Source of the DNA: an uncultured Burkholderiaceae bacterium
GTDB lineage: Bacteria > Pseudomonadota > Gammaproteobacteria > Burkholderiales > Burkholderiaceae_B
Length of the DNA: 51,020 nt
Assembly: GCA_937888805.1 (NCBI GenBank)
Contig: CALBEY010000102.1
Location: 1 to 51,020, forward strand
Reading direction: 5' to 3'
In this document: one piece after another, positions 1 to 8,563 of the stretch
Numbering within the stretch: position 1 is the stretch's first letter
How the letters are laid out: each line of letters begins with the position of its first letter
Translations under genes and position numbers: made by a program
Notes under the pieces: model-generated
The model's input: the letters and a program-made list of their open reading frames with translations, nothing else
Told to the model about the DNA's origin: nothing
Database searches by the model: none

Positions 1-1212
1 TACATGCGCGGCGCCAAAGAAAAGCACCAGACTCGATTTTTTGCGTGTTTTTCGATCGCGATTTTCGCAGCGCTCGGCGTGGCCTTCGCTGAGAACATGT
101 TTACGCTTTTTATTTTCTATGAAGTGTTATCGCTTTCAACCTATCCCTTGGTGGCACACAAAGGCAATGAAGAAGCCAAACGGGGTGCTCGCATCTATTT
201 GGGTATTTTGCTAGGGACCTCGATCGGTCTGATGTTGCCGGCGATGTTAGTGACCTGGTACATGGCGGGTACCTTGACCTTCCAGCCAGGCGGCATCTTA
301 CAAGACAACGTCAGTCGTGGTGTTGGCGCGATCTTGTTGATCTTGTACATGTTTGGTATCGGTAAAGCGGCACTCATGCCGTTTCACCGGTGGTTGCCCT
401 CGGCCATGGTCGCGCCGACACCGGTCAGTGCGTTGTTGCACGCCGTGGCGGTGGTGAAGGCGGGTGTGTTCACGGTCTTAAAAGTCGCGGTGTATCTCTT
501 TGGCTTGGACTACTTGCAAAGTCTTTGGAGCGCGGACTTTGTGATGTGGGTCGCTGCTTTCACTTTGTTGTCAGCCTCCATTGTCGCGCTACAAAAGACC
601 AATCTAAAAGCACGGTTGGCGTACTCCACCATCAGTCAACTCGCCTATATTGTTCTAGGTGCCATGTTGGCCAACGAACTGGCGATTGTTGGGGGTGGCT
701 TACATATCGTGATGCATGCCTTTGGCAAGATCACACTGTTTTTCTGTGCAGGTGCCATTTATGTGGCGGCCCATAAAACCGAAATCAGCCAAATGGATGG
801 TTTGGGACGCAAGATGCCCATCACCATGTTTGCATTTTTGCTTGGTGCTTTGTCGGTCATTGGTGCGCCACCGTTGGGTGGCTTCTGGAGCAAGTGGCAC
901 CTCATGCTTGGTGCGGTTGATGCCCAACAACAGATCATGATTGCGGTGTTTCTAGTGAGCACCTTGTTAAACATCGCCTATTTACTGCCACCCGTGATTC
1001 GCGCCTTCTTGTTGTCACCCCCTAAAGACGATCACGATGATCATGGTGACAAACATGCGCCACACGGCGTTGGTCATCGATTTGGTTTGGCTGAGGCACC
1101 ACTGTTTTGTTTGGTGCCGCTGTGTTTGACGGCCATCGGTACCGTCCTGTTGTTTTTCTTTGTTGACCCAATTCGTGGATTGATTCAGTCCGTCTTTACA
1201 GGGGCAATGTGA
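1..1212 (+). CDS. Proton-translocating antiporter subunit, MrpD/NuoM family (5' truncated)
   Basis: This is a polytopic inner-membrane protein of the family shared by complex I antiporter subunits (NuoL/M/N) and Mrp/Mnh Na+/H+ antiporter subunits A and D. The reading frame is open from base 1, so the N-terminus lies outside the window and the first Met at base 4 is probably internal. Visible family marks are a membrane Glu in IFYEVLSLSTYPLV, the broken-helix segment LMPFHRWLPSAMVAPTPVSALLHA cut here to its start (LMPFHRWLP), a following helix with the conserved Lys (AVVKAGVF), and the LAYSTISQLAYIVLG segment. A His/Asp-rich cytoplasmic loop lies near residues 342-355. A small membrane protein gene and a second family member follow on the same strand. 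Together they look like the end of an Mrp-type gene cluster. Which cation it exchanges cannot be read from the sequence. Confidence 0.88.
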   Translation, partial: YMRGAKEKHQTRFFACFSIAIFAALGVAFAENMFTLFIFYEVLSLSTYPLVAHKGNEEAKRGARIYLGILLGTSIGLMLPAMLVTWYMAGTLTFQPGGILQDNVSRGVGAILLILYMFGIGKAALMPFHRWLPSAMVAPTPVSALLHAVAVVKAGVFTVLKVAVYLFGLDYLQSLWSADFVMWVAAFTLLSASIVALQKTNLKARLAYSTISQLAYIVLGAMLANELAIVGGGLHIVMHAFGKITLFFCAGAIYVAAHKTEISQMDGLGRKMPITMFAFLLGALSVIGAPPLGGFWSKWHLMLGAVDAQQQIMIAVFLVSTLLNIAYLLPPVIRAFLLSPPKDDHDDHGDKHAPHGVGHRFGLAEAPLFCLVPLCLTAIGTVLLFFFVDPIRGLIQSVFTGAM

Positions 1213-1279
1213 TGGCGACATTCAATCATTGTCACAAGACACATGGCAACCAATCCCGATTGGACCAAGGAGTATGCGC

Positions 1280-1597
1280 ATGAAATTGTCTAAATTGGGT
1301 CGAGTCCTTGAGTGGATGCATGATCACGCTAAGTTATTAAGCCGCATCATGTTGGTGGTGATGGCATTACTGGTGATTGCCAACTTTATCTTCCCAGCGG
1401 GCTACGACCGTTTCTTTTGGGAGTCCTGGCCCGGCGCTGGTGCTGCATACGGTTTGTTTTCTTGTTTTGTGATTGTGGTCGTGTCTAAGTTTTTGGGTTA
1501 CAAATTTTTGTATCGGCCAGAAAATTACTACGACAATGAAAGTAAGCCCAATGAGTTAACGGGCGATCCAGCCAAGCGGGAGAGTGGCGATGAGTGA
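1280..1597 (+). CDS. Small two-helix membrane protein inside the antiporter cluster
   Basis: A protein of 105 residues that I do not recognise as a named family. It has two predicted membrane helices, roughly residues 24-40 (IMLVVMALLVIANFIF) and 52-71 (AAYGLFSCFVIVVVSKFLGY), and a charged C-terminal tail rich in Asp, Glu, Lys and Asn. I chose the ATG at 1280 because AAGGAG at 1267-1272 sits 7 bases upstream. An in-frame start at 1229 would put this Shine-Dalgarno inside the gene. The 3' end overlaps the start of the next antiporter subunit by 8 bases, so the two are probably translationally coupled. The position between two MrpD/NuoM-type subunits suggests an accessory or assembly subunit of the same complex. 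That role is inference from context. Confidence 0.7.
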   Translation: MKLSKLGRVLEWMHDHAKLLSRIMLVVMALLVIANFIFPAGYDRFFWESWPGAGAAYGLFSCFVIVVVSKFLGYKFLYRPENYYDNESKPNELTGDPAKRESGDE

Positions 1598-3314
1598 GGT
1601 GCAATTGGCTGGTGATGCTGTCGCTCAAACAGGTTTCTGGTTGCACCCAAGTGTGGTGTTGATTCTGGGCGCGTTGGTCATCCCTCTGTTGAAAGGTTCA
1701 ATACAGCAGGGTTATCGGGTGGCTTTGGCTTTGGTGTTTATTTTCTTGGTTTTTCAAACACAGTCTGGCGTCTATGGTCGTTTCGAATTTGCTGGCCTCG
1801 ATTTGGTCACTGGTCGGGCAGACAAACTCAGTTTGGCGTTTGCTTACGTCTTTAGTTTGATCACTTTGATCGCCACCATTTACTCGCTACATGTCAAGGA
1901 CAACATCCAGCATGTCTCCTCATTGTTTTACGCGGCAGCCGCCACCGGTGTGGCTTTTGCGGGTGATTTGCTGACGTTGTATGTGTTCTGGGAAATGATG
2001 ATGTTGGCGTCAGTCTGGCTCATTTGGCGTAACGCCACGCGAACTGCCTACTCATCAGGCTACCGCTACTTAATGGTTCACGCTGTCAGCGGCGTCATGC
2101 TATTGGCTGGTATTGTGTTGTTCTACGGCGAGACGGGTTCTTTGGCGTTTGAGCAAATGCAGGTAACGAGCCTGCCGTTCTATTTAATTCTAGTGGGCCT
2201 GCTCATCAACGCGGCTGTGCCCCCATTCCATGCATGGCTTTCAGATGCCTACCCTGAGTCAACGATAACTGGCGTAATTTTCTTAAGTGCGTTAACCACA
2301 AAGACGGCTGTTTACACCTTAATTAGGGGTTTTCCTGGCACCGATTTCTTAATCTGGCTCGGGGTGATTATGGCACTCTGGGGCGTTGTGTACGCCTTGT
2401 TAGCAAATGATATTCGTCGCCTGTTGGCCTACTCCATCATCAGTCAAGTCGGCTACATGGTAGCAGCCGTGGGTATGGGTACAGTGATTGCATTAAATGG
2501 CGCAACGGCGCACGCCTTTTCTCACATTTTGTATAAATCCGTCCTATTCATGAGCGTGGGCGCCGTCATCACCATGACCGGTAAGAGCAAGCTTACAGAG
2601 CTCGGCGGTATCTACAAATACATGCCCATCACCTTCTTACTTTATATGGTTGGCGCGGCGTCGATTTCAGCTATCCCTCTGTTTAGTGGATTTGTCAGCA
2701 AAACCATGATTGCTGAGGCTGCGGCAGTTGAGGGCATCGCCTGGGTATGGCTATTGCTTTCGCTGGCCTCCGCGGGGACTTTCTTGTACACGGGGTTGAA
2801 GTTGCCTTACTTCACTTTTTTGAGCAAAGACGTTGGTTTACGCCCCAAAGAAGCTCCTTGGAATATGTTGCTAGCAATGGGTATTGCCGCATTTTTCTGT
2901 CTTTTTATCGGCATTTACCCTGCGTGGCTTTACAGTTTCATGCCGTTTCCCGTTGAGTACAACGCCTATTCCGCAGGCCATCTGTTCTGGGAGTTGCAGC
3001 TGTTACTGTTCACTGGCCTTGGATTTTTCTTGATGGTTAAATATCTCGGCGGCGAACACAAGCTGAGCGTTGACACGGATTGGGTCTACCGGAAATTGGC
3101 GCCAAAGATCGTATTGAGCGCAGCGTCGTTGGTCCGTCGGACTTGGCGTGCGGTGATGGCTGCTTTGCAAGTGGTAACTAGTGGCGTTTGGCAGTCCTTG
3201 CGGCGCACCTACGGCGACGAGGGTGTGATGGGCCAGACATGGGGTATTGGTGTGACCACCATTTGGGTTGTGCTATTTATGGCGCTTTATGGGTTGTACG
3301 TGGTGATCTTCTGA
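1590..3314 (+). CDS. Proton-translocating antiporter subunit, MrpD/NuoL-NuoM family
   Basis: A second large H+-translocating membrane subunit of about 574 residues. Evidence is the Glu-bearing helix (FWEMMMLASVWLIW), the broken helix VPPFHAWLSDAYPEST, a following Lys (ALTTKTAVYTL), and the RRLLAYSIISQVGYMV segment. All are hallmarks of the NuoL/M/N and MrpA/D family. The C-terminus continues into further helices and a basic loop near residues 480-550, so it is longer than a minimal NuoM/MrpD core of about 500 residues. The ATG at 1590 is preferred over GTG at 1584 because GGGAGAG lies at 1578-1584. The gene overlaps the small membrane protein upstream, and its stop shares one base with the start of the ureidoglycolate lyase gene. 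Likely role: cation/proton antiport or proton pumping in the inner membrane. Subunit letter is uncertain. Confidence 0.88.
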   Translation: MSEVQLAGDAVAQTGFWLHPSVVLILGALVIPLLKGSIQQGYRVALALVFIFLVFQTQSGVYGRFEFAGLDLVTGRADKLSLAFAYVFSLITLIATIYSLHVKDNIQHVSSLFYAAAATGVAFAGDLLTLYVFWEMMMLASVWLIWRNATRTAYSSGYRYLMVHAVSGVMLLAGIVLFYGETGSLAFEQMQVTSLPFYLILVGLLINAAVPPFHAWLSDAYPESTITGVIFLSALTTKTAVYTLIRGFPGTDFLIWLGVIMALWGVVYALLANDIRRLLAYSIISQVGYMVAAVGMGTVIALNGATAHAFSHILYKSVLFMSVGAVITMTGKSKLTELGGIYKYMPITFLLYMVGAASISAIPLFSGFVSKTMIAEAAAVEGIAWVWLLLSLASAGTFLYTGLKLPYFTFLSKDVGLRPKEAPWNMLLAMGIAAFFCLFIGIYPAWLYSFMPFPVEYNAYSAGHLFWELQLLLFTGLGFFLMVKYLGGEHKLSVDTDWVYRKLAPKIVLSAASLVRRTWRAVMAALQVVTSGVWQSLRRTYGDEGVMGQTWGIGVTTIWVVLFMALYGLYVVIF

Positions 3315-3841
3315 TGCGTCACGCCCCACCACAGGCGCTGTCGATTGACCCAATCACGCGCGAAGCGTTTGCGCCTTATGGTGATGTTTTGGGGGGTGGA
3401 CAAACACCCGTTGGTGTTTTGATTAATGCGGGCACCACCCTCAAAATCAATGCGATTGACCCGGTGCTCAGCGCACACGATGGTCGCCCCAAGCTTTTTG
3501 TTTATCGCACACAAGCACAGCACTTACCGCTCACACTGTCAATGTTGGAGTGCCACCAATTGGGCAGTCAAACTTTTGTGCCACTGGCAGACCTGTCGTT
3601 TGTGGTGGTGGTTGCTTGCAGTGCTTCTGACACAGTAGCGCCCCAACCAGACCTGTCAACGCTGCGTGCCTTTTGGGTCGACGGACACCAAGGCGTGACC
3701 TTGGCACCTGGCACATGGCACCACCCCTTGATTTCTTTGCACGACGGTGAGTTGGTGGTGCTTGAACGTGCTGCCCAAAAGACCGATTGCTTGATCCATG
3801 CCCTCTCACCTGCAGTGACCCTCAAAGCCCGAGCGCTGTAG
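3314..3841 (+). CDS. allA: Ureidoglycolate lyase
   Basis: The 175-residue product fits the AllA family (EC 4.3.2.3), which splits ureidoglycolate into glyoxylate and urea in purine/allantoin breakdown. Supporting features are the N-terminal pattern ITREAFAPYGDVL, the central double-stranded beta-helix region, and the GTWHHPLISL motif typical of the cupin-like active site. An in-frame opening extends upstream to 3188, but that part overlaps the antiporter gene. The ATG at 3314 overlaps the preceding TGA by one base (TGATG), the usual sign of translational coupling. No other allantoin or ureide genes are in the window, so this pathway step is orphaned here. Coupling to a cation antiporter subunit is odd and may only reflect operon packing. 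Confidence 0.85.
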   Translation: MRHAPPQALSIDPITREAFAPYGDVLGGGQTPVGVLINAGTTLKINAIDPVLSAHDGRPKLFVYRTQAQHLPLTLSMLECHQLGSQTFVPLADLSFVVVVACSASDTVAPQPDLSTLRAFWVDGHQGVTLAPGTWHHPLISLHDGELVVLERAAQKTDCLIHALSPAVTLKARAL

Positions 3842-3869
3842 TTCGTCTGCGTTAGCTCCAGTGGTTTGC

Positions 3870-5537
3870 CTATCGCGCAGCCCTTTCCTTCAAAATGAAG
3901 TCCGCTGCCTTTTGCGCAATCACAAGCGTGGGTGAGTTGGTGTTGCCTGAAGTAATGGTTGGCATGACGGAGGCATCAGCCACGCGCAGGCCGTGTACGC
4001 CATGGACCTTGAGGCTCGCGTCAACCACGGCCATCACGTCATTACCCATTTTGCAGGTACCCACCGGATGAAAAATGGTCGTGCCGATATCGCCAGCGGC
4101 TTGCGCCAGTGCTTGGTCAGTGTCGATTTGTGGGCCTGGTTTTATTTCTAGGGGCTGGTATTGGGCCAAGGCTGGTTGGGACACGATTTTTCGGGTCAGC
4201 CGGATACTTTCAATGGCCACTTGCCGGTCCTCTTCAGTCGACAAATAACAGCAATTGATACGGGGTGCCTGAGCGGTGTCGGCGCTGGCGATTTCAACAA
4301 AGCCGCGGCTCGTGGGTTGTAGATTACAGACTGAAGCGGTGAAGGCGGGGAAATCGTGCAAGGGTTCACCGAATTTTTCCAGTGACAGGGGTTGCACGTG
4401 GTATTGGATGTTGGCGCGGGTGCGCTCGGGGCTCGACTTGGCAAAGACGCCGAGCTGAGACGGTGCCATTGACAGCGGGCCACTGCGAGTTAGGGCGTAT
4501 TGCAGACCCATTATGGCTTTGCCCCAGAGGCTGTTGGCCATGGTGTTTAGTGTCTTGGCGTTGTTCACCCGAAAAATGGTGCGCAGTTGGAGGTGGTCTT
4601 GCAGATTACGTCCCACGCCGGGTCGATCTGCCCAGACAGTGCGTTGGTGTTGTGCCAAGAGAGCCGCCGGTCCGATGCCGGATGTTTGCAATATTTGTAC
4701 CGAGCCAATGGCACCAGCGCACAACACCACTTCGCTGTGACGTGCGCTCTCTGGGGTCTGCAACAAGGCCTGTTGCTGTTGGCCGTCTTTGATGAAGGCC
4801 ACGCCGTAAGCGGTCGTGCCAGCATCCGCTTTGGTGAGTAACAATTCAGTGGTGCGTGCTTGGGTGAGAATGGTGAGGTTTTTACGGTGCTTGATGGGTT
4901 TGATAAAGGCTTTGACGGTGTTCCAACGCCAGCCTGCGCGTTGATTGACTTCAAAGTAGGCACTGCCTTCGTTCTCGCCGCGGTTAAAGTCTTCAATGCT
5001 TGGGATCCCAGTTTGGGTGGCGGCTTGGCGAAAAGCGTCCAGGATGTCCCACGACAGTCGTTGCTTTTCTACGCGCCACTCGCCGCGCCCGCCATGGAAC
5101 TCGCTATCGCCTGCGTGGTGGTCTTCCATATCTTTAAAAACCGGCAATATGTCATCCCAGCCCCAGCCTGCGTTACCCAAATCACGCCAACCATCATAGT
5201 CTTGGCGCTGCCCGCGCATGTAGATCATGCCGTTGATCGATGAGCATCCGCCCATGACTTTGCCTCGTGGGTAACCGAGCTCGCGGCCGTTAAGCCCTGG
5301 GTCAGCTTCGGTTTTAAAGCGCCAGTCGGTTCGCGCATTACCAATGCAATAAAGGTATCCCACGGGGATGTGAATCCAGTGGTAGTTGTCTGGACCACCG
5401 GCTTCAAGCAATAAGACTTGGCAATTGGGGTCTGCTGACAAACGGTTGGCCAGCAAACAACCGGCGCTGCCTGCACCAATGATGATGTAGTCGAAACGCC
5501 CAATCGTGGTCGCCGTGCTCTGGGTATCGATTGCCAT
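3870..5537 (-). CDS. GMC-family FAD-dependent oxidoreductase (choline dehydrogenase-like)
   Basis: A 555-residue glucose-methanol-choline oxidoreductase. The N-terminus holds the ADP-binding GAGSAGCLLANRLS motif (about residues 21-34), followed by LLLEAGG. The second GMC signature region, with GKVMGGCSSINGMIYMRG, lies near residues 93-110. Near the C-terminus, FHPVGTCKMG supplies the catalytic His, and the SGNTNSPTLVIAQKAA segment supplies the Asn of the His/Asn pair. It oxidises a primary alcohol and passes electrons from FAD to oxygen or a quinone. Substrate cannot be inferred: annotation as choline dehydrogenase is common for this subfamily, but no betaine aldehyde dehydrogenase or BetI is nearby. 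It is a single-gene unit, divergent from ilvE across 226 bases. Confidence 0.9.
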   Translation of the reverse strand: MAIDTQSTATTIGRFDYIIIGAGSAGCLLANRLSADPNCQVLLLEAGGPDNYHWIHIPVGYLYCIGNARTDWRFKTEADPGLNGRELGYPRGKVMGGCSSINGMIYMRGQRQDYDGWRDLGNAGWGWDDILPVFKDMEDHHAGDSEFHGGRGEWRVEKQRLSWDILDAFRQAATQTGIPSIEDFNRGENEGSAYFEVNQRAGWRWNTVKAFIKPIKHRKNLTILTQARTTELLLTKADAGTTAYGVAFIKDGQQQQALLQTPESARHSEVVLCAGAIGSVQILQTSGIGPAALLAQHQRTVWADRPGVGRNLQDHLQLRTIFRVNNAKTLNTMANSLWGKAIMGLQYALTRSGPLSMAPSQLGVFAKSSPERTRANIQYHVQPLSLEKFGEPLHDFPAFTASVCNLQPTSRGFVEIASADTAQAPRINCCYLSTEEDRQVAIESIRLTRKIVSQPALAQYQPLEIKPGPQIDTDQALAQAAGDIGTTIFHPVGTCKMGNDVMAVVDASLKVHGVHGLRVADASVMPTITSGNTNSPTLVIAQKAADFILKERAAR

Positions 5538-5640
5538 GGGTTTGTCTTGTCTCCGTTTTGAGCCATCACTTCGGCGCCGACCGATACCAAAAGTGGCTTT
5601 TTGTTCTCATTTGCTTGCTGATCGCGCCCCCTGATAGCAA

Positions 5641-5679
5641 ACAAATTCGTTATAAAGGCGTATCCTAACGAAAATTTGT
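5641..5679. promoter_or_regulatory. Imperfect 12-base dyad in the GMC / ilvE divergent region
   Basis: ACAAATTCGTTA at 5641-5652 faces TAACGAAAATTTGT at 5666-5679. The arms are complementary over 12 bases with a two-base bulge in the right arm and a 13-base gap. It lies 104 bases from the GMC start and 85 bases upstream of the ilvE ATG. It could be an operator or part of a 5' leader. No family assignment is possible. Confidence 0.35.
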
Positions 5680-5763
5680 CACTACGGCGTCAACCGTTTT
5701 TAGAAATGACACCTGAGTGACCATCATAAGCCCGCCTTCACAGACAATCACCGATTTCTAATC

Positions 5764-6861
5764 ATGCCATTAAATTCTGCTTCTGAATTCACTGTTACCC
5801 CTTCAACCCAACGCACCAGCCAAGACGTGCGCGATAAGGTTTTGGCTAATCCGGGATTTGGCTTGCACTTTACAGACCACATGGTGGTCATTGATTGGTC
5901 AGTTGAACAAGGATGGCATGACGCGCGCGTGCAGCCCTATGGACCATTGACGCTTGATCCGGCTTCTTCGGTCTTGCACTATGCCCAGGAGATTTTTGAA
6001 GGCTTGAAGGCCTATCGCCACGCAGATGGTTCAGTTTGGGGCTTTCGTCCGACTTCTAACGCTGCGCGCATGCAACGTTCAGCCAAACGGTTGGCTTTGC
6101 CCGAGCTGCCCGAGGCCGAGTTTCTTGAGTCAATCAAGCAGTTGGTGATGGTTGACAAAGACTGGGTGCCGAGCGCACCGGAAACCAGCCTTTATTTGCG
6201 ACCGTTCACGATCGCCAATGAGCGATTTTTGGGGGTCAGGGCTGCGCAACGCGCCGCCTACTACGTGATTGCTTCGCCTGCTGGGGCCTATTTCCCTAAG
6301 GGTGTGGCGCCTGTTTCGATCTGGGTTTCTGAGCAGTACACCCGGGCAGCCAGAGGCGGCACGGGTGCAGCCAAGTGCGGCGGCAACTACTCGGCTTCAT
6401 TGATGCCACAGCAAGAGGCCTCACAAAACGGTTGTTCGCAAGTGCTTTTCTTGGATGCTGAAGAAGGCCGGTATCTTGAAGAGTTGGGCGGCATGAACGT
6501 CTTCCTGGTGCGCAAAGATGGCTCCTTATTGACGCCTTCTTTGACGGGCAGCATTTTGGAGGGGGTCACACGCGACAGCATCATCACCTTGGCGCGCGCG
6601 CGCGGCCATGTCGTCGAAGAGCGCAAGATCACCTTGGATGAGTGGCGTGAGGGATTTGCCTCAGGTGAAATCACCGAGGCATTTGCCTGCGGAACAGCCG
6701 CAGTTGTAACCCCGATTTGTTGCTTAAAGGGTAAGCAATTTAGCGCTGGTGACGAAGAGGCGCCCGCGGGCGCTCTGACTTTGTCATTGCGCAAAGAGCT
6801 CACTGATATTCAATACGGTCGTGCACCCGACGTGCACGGCTGGTTGCAACGCTTGGCTTAA
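5764..6861 (+). CDS. ilvE: Branched-chain amino acid aminotransferase
   Basis: A 365-residue fold-type IV PLP aminotransferase (EC 2.6.1.42) that carries out the last step of Leu, Ile and Val synthesis and the first step of their breakdown, using glutamate/2-oxoglutarate. The size and the N-terminal extension match the longer BCAT-II type rather than the shorter E. coli IlvE. Motifs: LHYAQEIFEGLKAYR near residues 71-85, RPFTIAN near 146-152, and the PLP-Lys motif GGTGAAKCGGNYSAS with Lys204. ELGGMNVFLV and the GSILEGVTRDSI segment line the cofactor phosphate site. There is no clear Shine-Dalgarno before the ATG at 5764. The methyltransferase gene follows after 22 bases and may be co-transcribed. 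Confidence 0.94.
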   Translation: MPLNSASEFTVTPSTQRTSQDVRDKVLANPGFGLHFTDHMVVIDWSVEQGWHDARVQPYGPLTLDPASSVLHYAQEIFEGLKAYRHADGSVWGFRPTSNAARMQRSAKRLALPELPEAEFLESIKQLVMVDKDWVPSAPETSLYLRPFTIANERFLGVRAAQRAAYYVIASPAGAYFPKGVAPVSIWVSEQYTRAARGGTGAAKCGGNYSASLMPQQEASQNGCSQVLFLDAEEGRYLEELGGMNVFLVRKDGSLLTPSLTGSILEGVTRDSIITLARARGHVVEERKITLDEWREGFASGEITEAFACGTAAVVTPICCLKGKQFSAGDEEAPAGALTLSLRKELTDIQYGRAPDVHGWLQRLA

Positions 6862-6883
6862 TAAGCGCTAAAAAGAGATTGAA

Positions 6884-7507
6884 ATGAAGCCTGCCATATC
6901 GAAATGGAATGAACGTTTTTTAGCGACTGAAGATTACTTGTTTGGCAAGGCGCCGAATGCGTTTTTGGTAAAGCAGACACTTGCGCGCTTAAAGCCGGAC
7001 ATGCAGGTGCTGGCGATCGCCGATGGTGAAGGACGCAATGGCGTTTGGTTAAGTGAACAAGGCTGTGAGGTCTGGTCAATCGACGCCGCACCGGCCGCCA
7101 CTGAAAAAGCACGCAAGCTCGCCGCCGAGCGCGGCGCTAGCCTGCATATTGAAACGGCTGATGCCACTCAGTGGGATTGGGACGCGCATCAATATGACAT
7201 GGTGGTGGGTATTTTCTTTCAATTTGCCAACCCGCAATTGCGCGACAAACTGTTTGATGGCATGAAACGTGCCGTCAAGCCTGGCGGTTATGTGTTGATT
7301 GAAGGCTATGGTCTAAAGCAATTGGAATACAAAACGGGTGGGCCCAAAATTGCCGAGCATCTCTATACCAAGGCGCTCATGCAAAGCGCGTTTGCTGATT
7401 TTGAGATTGAACTGCTTGAAGAATATGATGCCGCTCTTGATGAGGGTGAGCGCCATCAAGGCCTATCGGCCTTGGTCGATTTGGTTGCCAGAAGGCCTAG
7501 TGCTTAA
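6884..7507 (+). CDS. Class I SAM-dependent methyltransferase (TehB-like)
   Basis: A 207-residue Rossmann-fold methyltransferase. Motif I is recognisable as VLAIADGEGRNGVWLSEQG (residues 42-60), where acidic Asp47 and Glu49 replace part of the usual GxGxG. Motif II carries SIDAAPAA, and the motif IV-V region reads YDMVVGIFFQF followed by AVKPGGYVLIEGYG. The N-terminus (WNERFLATEDYLFGKAPNAFL) is typical of the TehB/tellurite-resistance-like and thiopurine-like branch found widely in proteobacteria. Substrate is unknown. It lies downstream of ilvE and converges with the arsenite exporter gene. It lacks the Cys pattern of ArsM arsenite methyltransferases, so I do not link it to arsenic. Confidence 0.82.
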   Translation: MKPAISKWNERFLATEDYLFGKAPNAFLVKQTLARLKPDMQVLAIADGEGRNGVWLSEQGCEVWSIDAAPAATEKARKLAAERGASLHIETADATQWDWDAHQYDMVVGIFFQFANPQLRDKLFDGMKRAVKPGGYVLIEGYGLKQLEYKTGGPKIAEHLYTKALMQSAFADFEIELLEEYDAALDEGERHQGLSALVDLVARRPSA

Positions 7508-7528
7508 ATAGTAAGCAAGGCGTCCTAA

Positions 7529-8563
7529 CTACACGTTGCGTCGGACCTTGGCTTCATACCAAGGGCGTGATTGATTGACCAGCTTAACGAGCCACAACAT
7601 CACGGGTACTTCAATCAGCACACCGACCACGGTGGCTAGGGCGGCACCGCTGTCAAAGCCGTAAAGCACGATTGCGACGGCTACGGCCAATTCAAAAAAG
7701 TTTGAGGCGCCAATCATGGCTGAAGGGCCAGCGATATTGTGTTGCACGCGACACTTCAAATTGAGCCAATAGCCTAGGCCAGCAATTAATACACCTTGCA
7801 AAAAAATTGGCACGGCAAGCATACCGATGATGAGGGGTTGCTCAACGATCGCTTCGCCTTGGAACGCAAACAATAAAACCAAGGTGGCTAGCAGTGCCAC
7901 AGTTGTGAAGGGGCCGATGCGTGCGAGTGTCGCTTGATAGGCCGCGGCACCGCGTTTCATGAGCCAAGCCCTGAGTTGTTGGGCAATGATCAGTGGGATG
8001 ACGATATAGATCACCACGGATAAAAAGAGTGTGGCCCACGGCACTGGGATCGAAGAAACGCCAAGCAAGAGCGCCACGATCGGTGCAAATGCAAAAATCA
8101 TGATCAAGTCGTTTAAGGCGACTTGGCTGATGGTGAAGTTGGCATCACCTTTGCACAAGTTGCTCCAAACAAACACCATGGCGGTGCAGGGTGCCGCACC
8201 CAATAGAATCAAGCCAGCCATGTAGCTGTCGATTTGATCGGCAGGCAACCAAGGGGCAAACAAATAGGCAATGAAAAACCACCCCAGTGCGGCCATGGTG
8301 AAGGGTTTGATGCCCCAGTTAATCAGCAAGGTGATGCCGATGCCTGCCTTTTGATGACGGACTTGGCTGATGGTGCTGAAGTCGATCTTCATAAGCATGG
8401 GGATGATCATGACCCAGATCAACAGCCCCACGGGTATATTGACGTGAGCGACTTCGAGCGAACCCACAAAATGGGCCATCTCTGGCATGGTTTTACCCAA
8501 GGCAATGCCAGCCACGATGCACAACACCACCCAAACACTTAAGTAACGCTCAAAAATACTCAT
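7529..8563 (-). CDS. acr3: Arsenite efflux transporter, ACR3 family
   Basis: A 344-residue inner-membrane protein with about ten predicted helices that exports As(III) by proton-motive force. The ACR3 signature is clear: GLLIWVMIIPMLMKIDFS near residues 46-63, and LLGAAPCTAMVFVWSNL containing Cys126, the Cys essential in characterised ACR3 proteins. The NDLIMIFAFAPIVALLLG segment is also family typical. Its start overlaps the stop of arsR by four bases (ATGA), so the two form a translationally coupled arsR-acr3 operon. No arsenate reductase (arsC) is present, so this module alone gives arsenite export. It converges with the methyltransferase gene. Confidence 0.94.
   Translation of the reverse strand: MSIFERYLSVWVVLCIVAGIALGKTMPEMAHFVGSLEVAHVNIPVGLLIWVMIIPMLMKIDFSTISQVRHQKAGIGITLLINWGIKPFTMAALGWFFIAYLFAPWLPADQIDSYMAGLILLGAAPCTAMVFVWSNLCKGDANFTISQVALNDLIMIFAFAPIVALLLGVSSIPVPWATLFLSVVIYIVIPLIIAQQLRAWLMKRGAAAYQATLARIGPFTTVALLATLVLLFAFQGEAIVEQPLIIGMLAVPIFLQGVLIAGLGYWLNLKCRVQHNIAGPSAMIGASNFFELAVAVAIVLYGFDSGAALATVVGVLIEVPVMLWLVKLVNQSRPWYEAKVRRNV

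Noticed and set aside
390..776. Alternative-frame open stretches within antiporter, uvrA, trp and other genes
   Set aside because: They are shadows of well-supported genes, with low-complexity Cys/Trp/Arg-rich translations and no ribosome-binding sites.
3188..3313. Longer allA reading frame
   Set aside because: The extra 42 codons overlap the antiporter gene in another frame and have no AllA resemblance.
7529..8563. The adjacent methyltransferase as ArsM
   Set aside because: The protein lacks the conserved cysteines of arsenite methyltransferases and is on the opposite strand, following ilvE.
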